Shown here: positions 49,616 through 57,548 of the stretch, in pieces | Layout: each line of letters opens with the position of its first letter | How positions within the stretch are numbered: position 1 is the stretch's first letter | From: an uncultured Ilumatobacter sp. | GTDB taxonomy: Bacteria > Actinomycetota > Acidimicrobiia > Acidimicrobiales > Ilumatobacteraceae | Assembly: GCA_937905835.1 (NCBI GenBank) | Contig: CALCXK010000127.1 | Span: forward strand, 36,893 to 100,892 | Reading direction: 5' to 3' | DNA: 64,000 nt | The notes under the pieces: generated by a model | Database searches by the model: none | What the model was told of the DNA's origin: nothing | The model's input: only the letters and a program-made list of their open reading frames with translations | Made by a program: the position numbers and the translations under genes

Positions 49616-49628
49616 CCCGCGCAACAGT

Positions 49629-49634
49629 TAGCGT
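49629..49634 (+). promoter_or_regulatory. -10 box of tRNA-Sec
   Basis: TAGCGT lies 7 nt before the first base of the mature tRNA. Transcription should therefore begin at, or within a base of, nucleotide 1 of the tRNA. Confidence 0.45.
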
Positions 49635-49641
49635 CACCTGC

Positions 49642-49737
49642 GGAGATGTCTGGGTACCTGGTGGGCTCCGCCGCCTTCAAAGCGGTTGGGACGGGCGATC
49701 CCCGTCCGGCGGGTTCGATTCCCGTCCATCTCCGCCA
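49642..49737 (+). tRNA. selC: tRNA-Sec (selenocysteine, anticodon UCA)
   Basis: This is a 96-nt tRNA including an encoded CCA (49735-49737). The acceptor stem GGAGATG/CATCTCC stacks on a 6-bp T stem (GGCGGG/CCCGTC with one G-U), giving the 13-bp acceptor-T helix typical of tRNA-Sec instead of the usual 12. The anticodon loop CTTCAAA presents UCA at 49677-49679, and the long variable arm has a 7-bp stem (GGACGGG/CCCGTCC). The discriminator is G. It decodes UGA with SelA and SelB (encoded at 12518-15522) but is about 34 kb away from them. Confidence 0.95.
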
Positions 49738-49742
49738 CTGGG

Positions 49743-49819
49743 TCCACGGACGTCCGCTGGTGGAGTTCGAAAGTCCCATACGCTGGGGTTATTCGAAATT
49801 CGATCCACGGACGTCCGTG
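49743..49819 (+). repeat. Two copies of a palindromic 14-mer downstream of tRNA-Sec
   Basis: TCCACGGACGTCCG occurs at 49743-49756 and 49804-49817. The second copy extends into the perfect palindrome CACGGACGTCCGTG (49806-49819). The copies are 61 bp apart, in the 260-bp gap before the acyl-CoA dehydrogenase gene. They resemble paired operator sites. Otherwise the gap has no gene. Confidence 0.45.
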
Positions 49820-49997
49820 ACCGTTTGCGGAACGTTGCTCTCGGATTCGCTGTGGGGCGACGCTGGAGTCAGGGTCGCCTGCAGGGATCGCCGAGTTCGG
49901 TGCTGTCTCCGAGAAGTTCGATCCCATCGCGCTGAACTCTCACGAGATGCGCGCACCCGATAGCGCAACCTTGAGGCCCCATCACTAAGTTTCAGTG

Positions 49998-51329
49998 ATG
50001 GCTGCTCTTGAATCAACTGTTGACATGTACGACCTCCGGATGTCCGAAGGTGTGCGCCCGCTGTATGAGAAGGTCAAGGCCTTCATCGCGGAAGAAGTTC
50101 AGCCGATGTCGGAAGAGTTCTTCCGTCTTGGCGTGACGCGTGAAGATCGCTGGGGTTACGCCCCGGGGCAACTCGAAATGCTGCAGGTCGTCAAAGACAA
50201 GGCCAAGGCCAACGGCCTGTGGAACTTCTTCCTCCCCGACGCCGAAACTGGCGAAGGTTTGTCGAACCTCGATTACGCATACATCGCGATCGAGTTGGGT
50301 AAGAACCCGCTTGCTTCGGAGTCGATGAACTGCGCCGCACCTGACACGGGCAACATGGAAGTGCTCGAGCGTGTCGGCACAGCAGCGCAGAAGGAGCAGT
50401 GGCTCAAGCCGCTCCTCGCCGGCGAGATTCGTTCGGCATACGCCATGACCGAGCCCGACGTTGCTTCCTCCGACGCGAAGAACATTGCCTGCGTGGCCGA
50501 GCGCGACGGCGATGAGTGGTTGATCAACGGCGAGAAGTACTACATCTCTGGTGCTGGCGACCCGCGCTGCAAGATCATGATCACCATGGTGCAGACGAGC
50601 CCTGACGGCCCGCCGCACCAGCGTCAGTCGCAGATTCTCGTGCCCATCGACACGCCTGGTGTGCAGATCCTCGGCCCGATGCACGTGTTCGGTAAAGACG
50701 ACGCACCGCACGGCCACATGCACATCAAGTTCGAGAACGTTCGTGTGCCGTACGAGAATATTCTCCTCGGTGAGGGCCGAGGCTTCGAGATCAGCCAGGT
50801 CCGCTTGGGCCCGGGCCGCATCCATCACTGCATGCGGGCAATCGGTCAGGCAGAAAAGGCCCTTGAGATGATGGTCTCGCGCGGTCTCAGCCGTGACGGT
50901 TTCGGTAAGCCGCTCGCCAAGCTCGGTGGCAACACCGAGATGATCGCCAAGGTCCGTATCGAGATCGAGTCGATGCGCCGCATGGTGCTCACCGCTGCCA
51001 ACGCCATGGACAAGCTCGGTAACTCCGAAGCGCGTGTGTGGGTGTCGGCGGTGAAGGCCATGGTCCCGATTCGCGTCTGTGAGATCATCGACCAGGCGAT
51101 TCAAATGCACGGTGCTACCGGCGTGTCGCAGTGGACGCCCCTCGCCGACATGTACACCAGCCAGCGCACGCTGCGTCTTGCTGACGGCCCGGACGAAGTC
51201 CATTGGATGGTCGTGGGCCGCAAGGAAGTCAACGACGGCGAAGAGAAGGCCCGTGGCTACAACCCGAAGGAGACGTTCCTGGCGAACACCTCCGAAGTGA
51301 AGGAAGGCGCGTTCGCCGGCCCAGCCTGA
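49998..51329 (+). CDS. Acyl-CoA dehydrogenase
   Basis: This 443-residue FAD-dependent enzyme introduces an alpha-beta double bond in acyl-CoA. Segments: an N-terminal helical domain, YAMTEPDVASSDAKNI (FAD/substrate loop), INGEKYYISGAGDPRC, LGPGRIHHCMRAIGQAEKALEMM, and QMHGATGVSQWTPLADMYTSQRTLRLADGPDEVHW at the C-terminus. The glutamate base cannot be placed confidently by eye. It resembles long-chain or ACAD10/11-like family members. ATG 49998 lies 6 nt after TAAGTT (49986-49991); GTG 49995 is an alternative. A 12-bp hairpin follows. Confidence 0.9.
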   Translation: MAALESTVDMYDLRMSEGVRPLYEKVKAFIAEEVQPMSEEFFRLGVTREDRWGYAPGQLEMLQVVKDKAKANGLWNFFLPDAETGEGLSNLDYAYIAIELGKNPLASESMNCAAPDTGNMEVLERVGTAAQKEQWLKPLLAGEIRSAYAMTEPDVASSDAKNIACVAERDGDEWLINGEKYYISGAGDPRCKIMITMVQTSPDGPPHQRQSQILVPIDTPGVQILGPMHVFGKDDAPHGHMHIKFENVRVPYENILLGEGRGFEISQVRLGPGRIHHCMRAIGQAEKALEMMVSRGLSRDGFGKPLAKLGGNTEMIAKVRIEIESMRRMVLTAANAMDKLGNSEARVWVSAVKAMVPIRVCEIIDQAIQMHGATGVSQWTPLADMYTSQRTLRLADGPDEVHWMVVGRKEVNDGEEKARGYNPKETFLANTSEVKEGAFAGPA

Positions 51330-51352
51330 TCCTCACCTGATAGCAGGTCAAA

Positions 51353-51392
51353 CAACGGCCGGCGTTCTCCATTGCGAGGGCGCCGGCCGTTG
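51353..51392 (+). terminator. Terminator hairpin after acyl-CoA dehydrogenase
   Basis: CAACGGCCGGCG (51353-51364) pairs with CGCCGGCCGTTG (51381-51392), a perfect 12-bp stem with a 16-nt loop, 23 nt after the stop codon. There is no T run. Confidence 0.7.
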
Positions 51393-51602
51393 CGCGTATG
51401 AGCTGACGTCAGAGTGGGAGCAATGCCACAGGTGCTGCGCGCTGTGTCGACCGCGGCAAGAATCTGTTCGTACTCGAACAAAGGGTTCGGTTGGCCGAGG
51501 TAGAAGCCAGAGCGTTGGACGCGGGCGGCCCCTTTTTGAGTCCTCCGACCAATATTACGGTCAGAGATCGCCCCGGAACTTTGGTGCTCACGCCCTGTGA
51601 CT
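51393..51602. other. Spacer between two convergent terminators
   Basis: This gap between the acyl-CoA dehydrogenase and the sigma-factor gene (converging) holds no supported gene. A minus-strand frame reads FYLGQPNPLFEYEQILAAVD within it, but runs through both terminators and lacks a start context. Confidence 0.4.
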
Positions 51603-51631
51603 GTCTTCCCGAGGTCTGTCCTCGGGAAGAC
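51603..51631 (-). terminator. Terminator hairpin of the sigma-factor gene
   Basis: GTCTTCCCGAGG pairs with CCTCGGGAAGAC across TCTGT, a perfect 12-bp stem starting about 30 nt beyond the sigma-factor stop codon on the minus strand. Confidence 0.7.
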
Positions 51632-51662
51632 ACCGCGATCGTTGACGTTCAGTTGCTCAGTG

Positions 51663-52601
51663 TTAGACGGCAAGAAGGTCGCGAGCGCCGGTGTCGCTCG
51701 ACGGGTGGCGCAGCTTGCTCATGGCACGAGCTTCGATTTGGCGGATGCGCTCACGAGTGAGATTGAAGTGCTCGCCAACCTCTTCGAGGGTCCGTGGCTC
51801 ACCGAGGTCGAGGCCGAAGCGCAGCTTGAGGATTTCCCGCTCGCGTTCGTCGAGCGGGGCGAGTAGCCGGCTGATCTCGTCGGGCAACAGCGCCGTGGCG
51901 GCAACTTCGAAGGGTGACTCGGCCGAGCGGTCTTCGACGACGTCGCCGAGTTCGGCATCGCCGTCTTCGCGCAGGGGTTCGGACAGCGAGAGCGGCTCGG
52001 CAGCGAAGCGCAGTGCCTCCGTGACCTTGTCCTCGGGCATCTCGACTTCCTTGGCCAGCTCAGAGAGCGTTGCGGTGCGGCCGAACTTGAGTTCGAGGCG
52101 TGAACGCGCCTTCTGTAAGCGAGCAAGCGTGTCACCGGCGTGGACCGGGAGGCGAATGGTGCGGCCGGTGTTGGCGATGCCGCGAGTGATGGCTTGACGG
52201 ATCCACCACGTGGCGTACGTGGAGAACTTGAAGCCCTTGCGCCAGTCGAATTTCTCGACAGCGTGCATGAGGCCGAGGTTGCCTTCTTGGATCAGGTCGA
52301 GCAACGGCAGGCCCGAGGCCTGGTATTTCTTGGCGATCGACACGACGAGACGAAGGTTCGATTGGACGAACTGGCGCTCGGCTTCTTCACCTTTACGGGC
52401 GGTGCGCCGCAGTTCGCGTTTTTTGGCGGCAGTGACTTCTTTGCCACCGGCATCCAATTGTTTGATGGCTTCGTTTCCGGCTTCGATGGCCTTTGCGAGG
52501 CGGACTTCGTCGTCCTTTGTGAGCAGCGTGTACTGCCCGATATCAGTGAGGTAGAGACGGACGAGGTCTTCGTCATCTCGTTCAACGCGATCTTTGGCCA
52601 C
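51663..52601 (-). CDS. RpoD-family (group 2) RNA polymerase sigma factor
   Basis: This 312-residue sigma-70 protein has region 1.2 (DLVRLYLTDIGQYTLLTKDDEVRLAKAIE), regions 2.1-2.4 (LRLVVSIAKKYQASGLPLLDLIQEGNLGLMHAVEKFDWRKGFKFSTYATWWIRQAI), region 3 and region 4.2 (LEEVGEHFNLTRERIRQIEARAMSKLRHP). Region 1.1 and the large non-conserved region are absent, and the length fits group 2 (HrdA/SigB-like) and not the primary sigma, although it could be the housekeeping factor of a streamlined genome. The start is GTG 52601 with AGGAG about 6 nt upstream. It ends with a strong hairpin. Confidence 0.88.
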   Translation of the reverse strand: MAKDRVERDDEDLVRLYLTDIGQYTLLTKDDEVRLAKAIEAGNEAIKQLDAGGKEVTAAKKRELRRTARKGEEAERQFVQSNLRLVVSIAKKYQASGLPLLDLIQEGNLGLMHAVEKFDWRKGFKFSTYATWWIRQAITRGIANTGRTIRLPVHAGDTLARLQKARSRLELKFGRTATLSELAKEVEMPEDKVTEALRFAAEPLSLSEPLREDGDAELGDVVEDRSAESPFEVAATALLPDEISRLLAPLDEREREILKLRFGLDLGEPRTLEEVGEHFNLTRERIRQIEARAMSKLRHPSSDTGARDLLAV

Positions 52602-52794
52602 CGGGGGCTCCTACTGTTCAGTCGTTGATTCTTCGGTGTGCAAGACATCACGAGGGAAATGTGGTAGACCCGCTCTTCCCCCGAGACGAACGTCACGATA
52701 CCGACGCGGATCCTTGTGTCAACCTGCAAGTGCGCGTTTTGCGTGTCAATTCGCGAGTATCTCGATGAGCGATAGGGAAAGAATCACGATCGTA

Positions 52795-53127
52795 ATGAGC
52801 GATGACATCGAAATTGAACTGGTGGTGGTCACGATGACCTTCGACGCACGCCCGAATCAGGCCGACAATGCGGAGTTGCTTGCGATCCTGTCGAAGTACA
52901 TCGTGCTGGCCCGCATGGACGACGGCTGTCGCAACGTCGACCTGTGTTCGAGCATCACCAAGTCTGGCCGGCACCTCGTGATCCAGAAGTGGGACTCCGA
53001 CGAGATGCAACGGCAGCACTTCGATTCCCCATTAATGGTCGAGATGGCTACGTCGTGCGTCGGCATCTTGGCGGCTGCACCGGAGATCGACATGTGGGAA
53101 GGTACCAGCGCACACGACCTGCGCTGA
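52795..53127 (+). CDS. ABM/YgiN-type monooxygenase-fold protein
   Basis: This 110-residue dimeric alpha+beta barrel protein shows VVVTMTFDARPNQADNAELLAIL, ARMDDGCRNVDLCSSITKSGRHLVIQKWDSDEMQRQHFDS and WEGTSAHDLR. It resembles YgiN-like quinol monooxygenases, but a heme- or quinone-specific residue set is not recognisable, unlike the MhuD-like gene at 24876. ATG 52795 is the likely start; an upstream ATG at 52765 in frame adds 10 residues. It stands 35 bp upstream of the BAX-inhibitor gene, which has its own promoter. Confidence 0.7.
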   Translation: MSDDIEIELVVVTMTFDARPNQADNAELLAILSKYIVLARMDDGCRNVDLCSSITKSGRHLVIQKWDSDEMQRQHFDSPLMVEMATSCVGILAAAPEIDMWEGTSAHDLR

Positions 53128-53162
53128 CGTGGTTCAGATCGTGGCGCCTGTAGAGTTCGTCT

Positions 53163-53999
53163 ATGGCCAACCCAGTGTTTAACGACGACACCATGCGGCG
53201 AGATGCCGCCGGATGGGCGGCACCGGTACGCGGCGGACACACTGCGCCCGTCCCCACCGGATCGCCGCTCAACGCCCCCACCAACGACGGCCCGATCACT
53301 CCGTGGTCCAAGGACGTCATGACCGTCAACGGCACGATTACCGCCGTTGCTTCTCTGTTCATCCTCCTCCTCATTTCAGCATCGTTTGGGTGGTCCGCTG
53401 CCGGTGGCACCACGCTCACCGGTGAAGCGACGTATTCGTTCCCGCCCATCGCAATTGTCGGCATCATCGTCGGCTTCGCTGCAGTCATTGCGTCGTCGTT
53501 CAAGCCGATGTGGGCGAAGTTCCTCGGCCCGGTCTACGCACTGGGCTACGGCTTCGCCGTCGGTGCGATCTCCAAGGGCTACGAGACCTACCAGAACGGC
53601 ATCGTCATCCAAGCGGTCGGCGCCACGGCAGCGGTGTTCTTCGTGATGCTCGTCTTGTATCGGACTGGGGTCATCAAGGTCACCGACAAGTTCCGTCGCA
53701 ACGTTATTTTCGCCACACTCGGGATCATGGTGCTGTACGGCGTGTCGTTCTTGATGAGCCTGTTTGGTGGCGAGATCGCCTTCATCAACAGCCCGAGCCT
53801 GTTCGGTATTGCCTTCTCCGTCGTCGTCTGTGGCGTCGCGGCGATGATGCTCGCACTCGACTTCGACCGCATCGACAAAGGCGTCGAAGCTGGCATGCCC
53901 AAGGCATACGAGTGGGTTGCTGCGCTCGGATTGCTCGTCACGATCGTGTGGCTGTACCTCGAGATCTTGCGCCTGCTCTCCAAGCTCCAGCGGCGCTGA
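53163..53999 (+). CDS. BAX inhibitor-1/YccA-family membrane protein
   Basis: This 278-residue protein has a cytoplasmic N-terminal tail (about 1-55, with MTVNGTITAVASL leading into helix 1) and seven predicted membrane helices (for example LFILLLISASFGW, IAIVGIIVGFAAVIASSF, AVGATAAVFFVMLVLY, SVVVCGVAAMMLALDFDRID, and a terminal EWVAALGLLVTIVWLYLEIL). The DFDRIDKGVEAGMPKAYEW motif is characteristic of the bacterial Bax1-I/YetJ group, which forms pH-sensitive calcium leak channels. ATG 53163 is 6 nt after TAGAGT (53151-53156). Confidence 0.9.
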   Translation: MANPVFNDDTMRRDAAGWAAPVRGGHTAPVPTGSPLNAPTNDGPITPWSKDVMTVNGTITAVASLFILLLISASFGWSAAGGTTLTGEATYSFPPIAIVGIIVGFAAVIASSFKPMWAKFLGPVYALGYGFAVGAISKGYETYQNGIVIQAVGATAAVFFVMLVLYRTGVIKVTDKFRRNVIFATLGIMVLYGVSFLMSLFGGEIAFINSPSLFGIAFSVVVCGVAAMMLALDFDRIDKGVEAGMPKAYEWVAALGLLVTIVWLYLEILRLLSKLQRR

Positions 54000-54028
54000 G
54001 TCGCACCCTGCAGTTCGGCCAATGCTGA

Positions 54029-54796
54029 ATGCTCGCTGGCAACACCCGTCGTCTCGCTGAGGCGGCGGGTGTTGCCGCGCTGGGGGCTGTGTTCGCAGGC
54101 GCAGTCGGCTCCGTCGTCGGTGTCGGGATTCCTGCGGCTGTCGTCGCAGGGTTGAACGGAGCAATCTCGGGGTACCGCGGGATCTACGGTTGGAGCCGTT
54201 TCGACGGATTGATCGCGTTCACGCTCGACTCCACTTGGGCACTGCCGATGACCAGTGCGGGCCTCTTCGCGAACACCATTGGGCTGCGTAAGAAGGGCTC
54301 GGGCTACGTCCCTGAGCTGAGCGAGCGGCGCAACCGGCATGTCTACCGCCGGGGCTTCATGCCGCGGAAAGGTTTCGCCACCACGCTCGGGAACGTGATC
54401 GGCGGTGCCGGTGATGTTGAGCAGCCACGTCGTGCCAAGCTCGTTACCGACCACGAAGATGTCCATGTGTGGCAAGCACGCTGGTTCGGGCCGTTTTATC
54501 CGGTGTTGTACGTCGGTTGGATGGCGCTTGGAGGAGTGGTGGGTGCAGCACGCTGGCTCGTCGATCGTCGACGTCAGGGCGACTCGCTGTTCGACACAGT
54601 TGAATCGGCTGCGTATTTCCTCAACCCGTTCGAATGGTGGGCCTACAGCCGCGATGGCTACTGGCCGCCGAAGGGCAAGGTTGTCGGCTTCGGCTGGCAG
54701 CAACCGTGCTGCCGGCCGTTGACTGAGGCGAAGCCGGGACGGCCGTCGGGGCTTGCCCAGTTTGCGGTTGCCGTTGCTCCGTCAGATGAAGGCTGA
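54029..54796 (+). CDS. Conserved membrane-associated protein with HExxH motif
   Basis: This 255-residue protein of unknown function has a small-residue-rich N-terminal hydrophobic stretch (about 12-48: AGVAALGAVFAGAVGSVVGVGIPAAVVAGLNGAISGYRG), then SRFDGLIAFTLDSTWALPMT, then VTDHEDVHVWQARWFGPFYP with an HExxH (HEDVH) zinc-site motif near 143-147, a further hydrophobic segment and NPFEWWAYSRDGYWPP. The HExxH motif with downstream FEWWAYSRD acids suggests a zincin-like metal site, but no named peptidase family is recognised. It follows the BAX-inhibitor gene by 29 bp and may be co-transcribed. Confidence 0.65.
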   Translation: MLAGNTRRLAEAAGVAALGAVFAGAVGSVVGVGIPAAVVAGLNGAISGYRGIYGWSRFDGLIAFTLDSTWALPMTSAGLFANTIGLRKKGSGYVPELSERRNRHVYRRGFMPRKGFATTLGNVIGGAGDVEQPRRAKLVTDHEDVHVWQARWFGPFYPVLYVGWMALGGVVGAARWLVDRRRQGDSLFDTVESAAYFLNPFEWWAYSRDGYWPPKGKVVGFGWQQPCCRPLTEAKPGRPSGLAQFAVAVAPSDEG

Positions 54797-54886
54797 CCCA
54801 CAGCGTCCGCCACGCGCCGTTGGGCGTTTCCGTTCTCATTCTTTGAGCGCAAGCATTGGCCTGCACGTTTGATCGTGGCGTGCGAG

Positions 54887-55882
54887 TCAGCGGAGTGCAT
54901 CGAGTTGGTGGATGAGTGCAGCATTGAACTCGTCAGGCTTCTCTTGCTGAGTCCAGTGGCCGGCGCTGGGGATGATGACGTGGCCTCGGTAGTCGGGCAG
55001 CGTCATCGTCATCGACTCGACGTACTCCATGCGGTGTGCGATCACCATGTCCTTGTCGCCGCCGATGAACGCCGTTGGCATCGGCGGTGCGGCGAGGTCT
55101 TTGGTGAGCGCCCAGTCGGCATCGAGGTTGCGGTACCAACTGATTGGGCCGAAGAAGCCGCTCGTCGTGAACTGGTCGACGAACTCGCGGAAATCGCTGG
55201 CGGGCAGCCATGTGGGCAGTCCGTCGGGAATTCCTGCAGCGCTACCCCATGTGTCGAGTAGCCCGGTCCCGATCAGCGGAGGGAGCTGATCGGTCGGGGT
55301 GGGCGGCATTGCTGTTTCGCCTGATCCGCCCCAAATGACTGTCCGCAATGAGCGAGCGACATCGGCATCGAGTTCGTTCTCAGCGAGCTCGGGGAGTTGG
55401 AAGTACAGCATGTAAAAAAATCGGTCGCCGTAGGTCGCACTGAATAGCTCGGTCGGCTGCATCGGCCACGGCGTGTACGGCACGCTGACGTTGATCAGGC
55501 CACTCACACGGTTCTGGTGATAACGGGCAAGATCCCAGACCACCAGGGCACCCCAGTCGTGGCCGACGAAGGTCGCTTGCTCGGTATCAATGTCATCGAG
55601 GAGGGCGATGAGGTCGGCCGACAGCCGGTCGCTCCGGTACGCCGCGACATCACGCGGTGCCGACGACGACCCGTAGCCGCGCTGGTCGGGAACGAGCACG
55701 CGGTAGCCAGCGCTCACGAGTGGATCGATCTGATGCCGCCAGCTGTGCTTGCTCTCTGGAAAGCCATGACAGAGAACGATCACGGGATCGCCGGGTGTGC
55801 CTGCGTCGATCACATCAAGGTCGATACCGCCGAAGTCATCAGACGTATGGACCCGCCGAACTCGTGAAGAATCTGCACTCAT
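54887..55882 (-). CDS. Epoxide-hydrolase-like alpha/beta hydrolase
   Basis: This 331-residue enzyme has HGFPESKHSWRHQ (oxyanion HGFPE), DQRGYGSSSAP, nucleophile Asp in GHDWGALVVWDLARYH, a cap domain with a Tyr in SWYRN that could polarise the epoxide, and the catalytic His in GHWTQQEKPDEFN. These features fit soluble epoxide hydrolases (or fluoroacetate-dehalogenase-like relatives) and not serine esterases. The substrate is unknown. The stop is 90 bp from the convergent HExxH gene. Confidence 0.85.
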   Translation of the reverse strand: MSADSSRVRRVHTSDDFGGIDLDVIDAGTPGDPVIVLCHGFPESKHSWRHQIDPLVSAGYRVLVPDQRGYGSSSAPRDVAAYRSDRLSADLIALLDDIDTEQATFVGHDWGALVVWDLARYHQNRVSGLINVSVPYTPWPMQPTELFSATYGDRFFYMLYFQLPELAENELDADVARSLRTVIWGGSGETAMPPTPTDQLPPLIGTGLLDTWGSAAGIPDGLPTWLPASDFREFVDQFTTSGFFGPISWYRNLDADWALTKDLAAPPMPTAFIGGDKDMVIAHRMEYVESMTMTLPDYRGHVIIPSAGHWTQQEKPDEFNAALIHQLDALR

Positions 55883-55911
55883 CCCGCAAGGAAATCACGT
55901 AGCAGCGCAGC

Positions 55912-55938
55912 GTGACGGATCGGCGGGCCAGCCGTCAC
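55912..55938 (-). terminator. Hairpin after the DUF455/unknown operon
   Basis: GTGACGG (55912-55918) pairs with CCGTCAC (55932-55938) across 13 nt, 15 nt beyond the stop at 55954 on the minus strand. There is no T run. Confidence 0.35.
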
Positions 55939-55953
55939 TTTCAAAATCCTGAT

Positions 55954-56511
55954 TCAGGTGCCCGGGAACAGGCTGGCCCACCCGAGATCGTCGGCGACCC
56001 AGAGCCGATCGAACTCGGTGTCGACGGCGTCGCTAAAACCGAATCGGTTGCGGTAGTTGTAACGCCAGCGCTGTTCGTGGATCTCGTAGCCGGCACGAAG
56101 CAGGCGACCGGCGCAGTACGTATCCCACGCCGCATTCTCCTCGCGGGTCAGGTCGCCGTCGGTCGGCGCATCGACGAAGTCGCCGCGCAGCCGGTCGCGG
56201 GCCCGCAGCAGCATGCGGCCCACGGCCACTTTCGTTTGGACGGGGCCCAATGTGGTGAGCATCTTGGTGTTCTCGAGCGCGCCGCTCTGGGCAGCGATTC
56301 GAATCACGGCGTCAGACGACAGCGCGTCAAGTTCGGAGACGATCTTGGCCAACGGTGTGGTCTCGTCGATCGTTAACTCGATCGGATTGGAGACGCCCAA
56401 CTGTTCGGCCAGGCCGGTGACTAACGCGGCGATCTCCGCTGCGTCGTACTTGACCTGAACAAACTGCGCCGGGGAGACAGTGACCTTGCCGGCAACGAGC
56501 GTGTCGGACAT
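55954..56511 (-). CDS. Conserved protein of unknown function
   Basis: A 185-residue acidic protein not assignable to a named family by eye. Visible features are a beta-strand-rich start (VAGKVTVSPAQFVQVKYDAAEIAALV), LTIDETTPLAKIVSELDAL, a basic helix (KVAVGRMLLRARDRLRGDF), and a W/Y-rich C-terminal part (ENAAWDTYCAGRLL, HEQRWRYNYRNRFGFSD). The ATG overlaps the stop of the DUF455 gene by one base (TGATG), so it is translationally coupled to it and probably works with the ferritin-like protein. Confidence 0.65.
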   Translation of the reverse strand: MSDTLVAGKVTVSPAQFVQVKYDAAEIAALVTGLAEQLGVSNPIELTIDETTPLAKIVSELDALSSDAVIRIAAQSGALENTKMLTTLGPVQTKVAVGRMLLRARDRLRGDFVDAPTDGDLTREENAAWDTYCAGRLLRAGYEIHEQRWRYNYRNRFGFSDAVDTEFDRLWVADDLGWASLFPGT

Positions 56512-57389
56512 CAGGCCGGAGCCGGGACGCCGGTCGCCTTGGCCTGTGCGGCGGCGATGGCAGCTTGGCGTTCGACGAGTGCCTCGTGATCGAGTTCGGA
56601 GATCGTGTCGACCTCGTCATCGGTAAAGCCGGCGAGCTCGCGGAAGCGACGGGCCAAGATAAAGCTGCTCTCTTCGTGGTCGCCGCGTGCGCCGCCAAAA
56701 CTGAAGAGCTTGTCGACGATCTGCTGGAACTCAAGCGCCTTCTTGCGGCGGTCGGGATCGGTTTCGGTGACCTTACGCAGCCAGTCGGAGCCCATCTTCA
56801 CGTGGGTTACCTCGTCGGCGAGCATCCAGTCTTCGCAGAACTCGAGGAACGGGTCGCCAGCAAGATCGCCAAACTCTTTCATCTGGGTGAATACGTCGAT
56901 GGCGAGGCCTTCGAGGGCGCGGTTGACGCCGGCGAGGCGCAGGACCGGATCGTTAGAACAGGCAGCTTCGAACAGGACGGTGTTCTCCTGGAACTCGCCG
57001 AGTTCGGTACCCATCCAGTCGCTCAGCTTGGCGCTGATCTCGACGTGGCGTGCCTCGTCCCAGGCCTGGCGGGCCATGTCGAGCTTCAGTTCGAATGGAA
57101 TAGTGTCGCCGCTACCATCGCCAGCTTCGAAGTCGTGAGCGGTGCGGCCAGCGCCCTCGAGCGCCTGAATCTCGCCGACCATGATGCCGTGCATCAGGCC
57201 GCGCGCGCGCTCGGATGCGTCCGGGCGGTCGGGTGTGAGGCGGTTGGAGGCCGCACGCGATTTGCTCGACTTGCGGCCCGATGGCGTGGATTCGATCGGG
57301 TTGCGCGTGTCGGCCAGCCGTTCTGCCATGTTCGTCTGTACGAACCGCTCGTCACGGGCGAGGTCTTCAACGGGAAAGAACTGACGCAT
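56511..57389 (-). CDS. DUF455-family ferritin-like protein
   Basis: This protein of about 292 residues has a C-terminal helical domain with diiron-type motifs: GEIQALEGAG, WDEARHVEISAKL (ExxRH) and LADEVTHVKMGSDWL (ExxxH), the spacing seen in DUF455 ferritin-like proteins. The first 90 residues are charged and probably disordered (TPSGRKSSKSRAASNRL). ATG 57389 is chosen for the GAGGA 5 nt upstream; ATG 57401 and the frame opening at 57476 are alternatives. It is coupled to the unknown protein downstream. The ferritin-like gene at 57549 lies just upstream on the same strand. Iron binding is inferred from the motifs. Confidence 0.75.
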   Translation of the reverse strand: MRQFFPVEDLARDERFVQTNMAERLADTRNPIESTPSGRKSSKSRAASNRLTPDRPDASERARGLMHGIMVGEIQALEGAGRTAHDFEAGDGSGDTIPFELKLDMARQAWDEARHVEISAKLSDWMGTELGEFQENTVLFEAACSNDPVLRLAGVNRALEGLAIDVFTQMKEFGDLAGDPFLEFCEDWMLADEVTHVKMGSDWLRKVTETDPDRRKKALEFQQIVDKLFSFGGARGDHEESSFILARRFRELAGFTDDEVDTISELDHEALVERQAAIAAAQAKATGVPAPA

Positions 57390-57548
57390 GAGCGTCCTCA
57401 TTTCTCTGAATTTCACTGTGGGACGTGTGTCGGTGCTGCCCGAAACACGATGGATTGTGACCGTGTTCTCAACCATAGTCGCGTGTGTTCCATCGAAGAC
57501 CGTCGGGATGGAGACCGTTCCGGCTCTCGGGTATGGCTCCGATGCGGG

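Noticed and set aside
51257..51673. Minus-strand frame with FYLGQPNPLFEYEQILAAVD
   Set aside because: It crosses two terminators and overlaps the acyl-CoA dehydrogenase end; no start signal or family.
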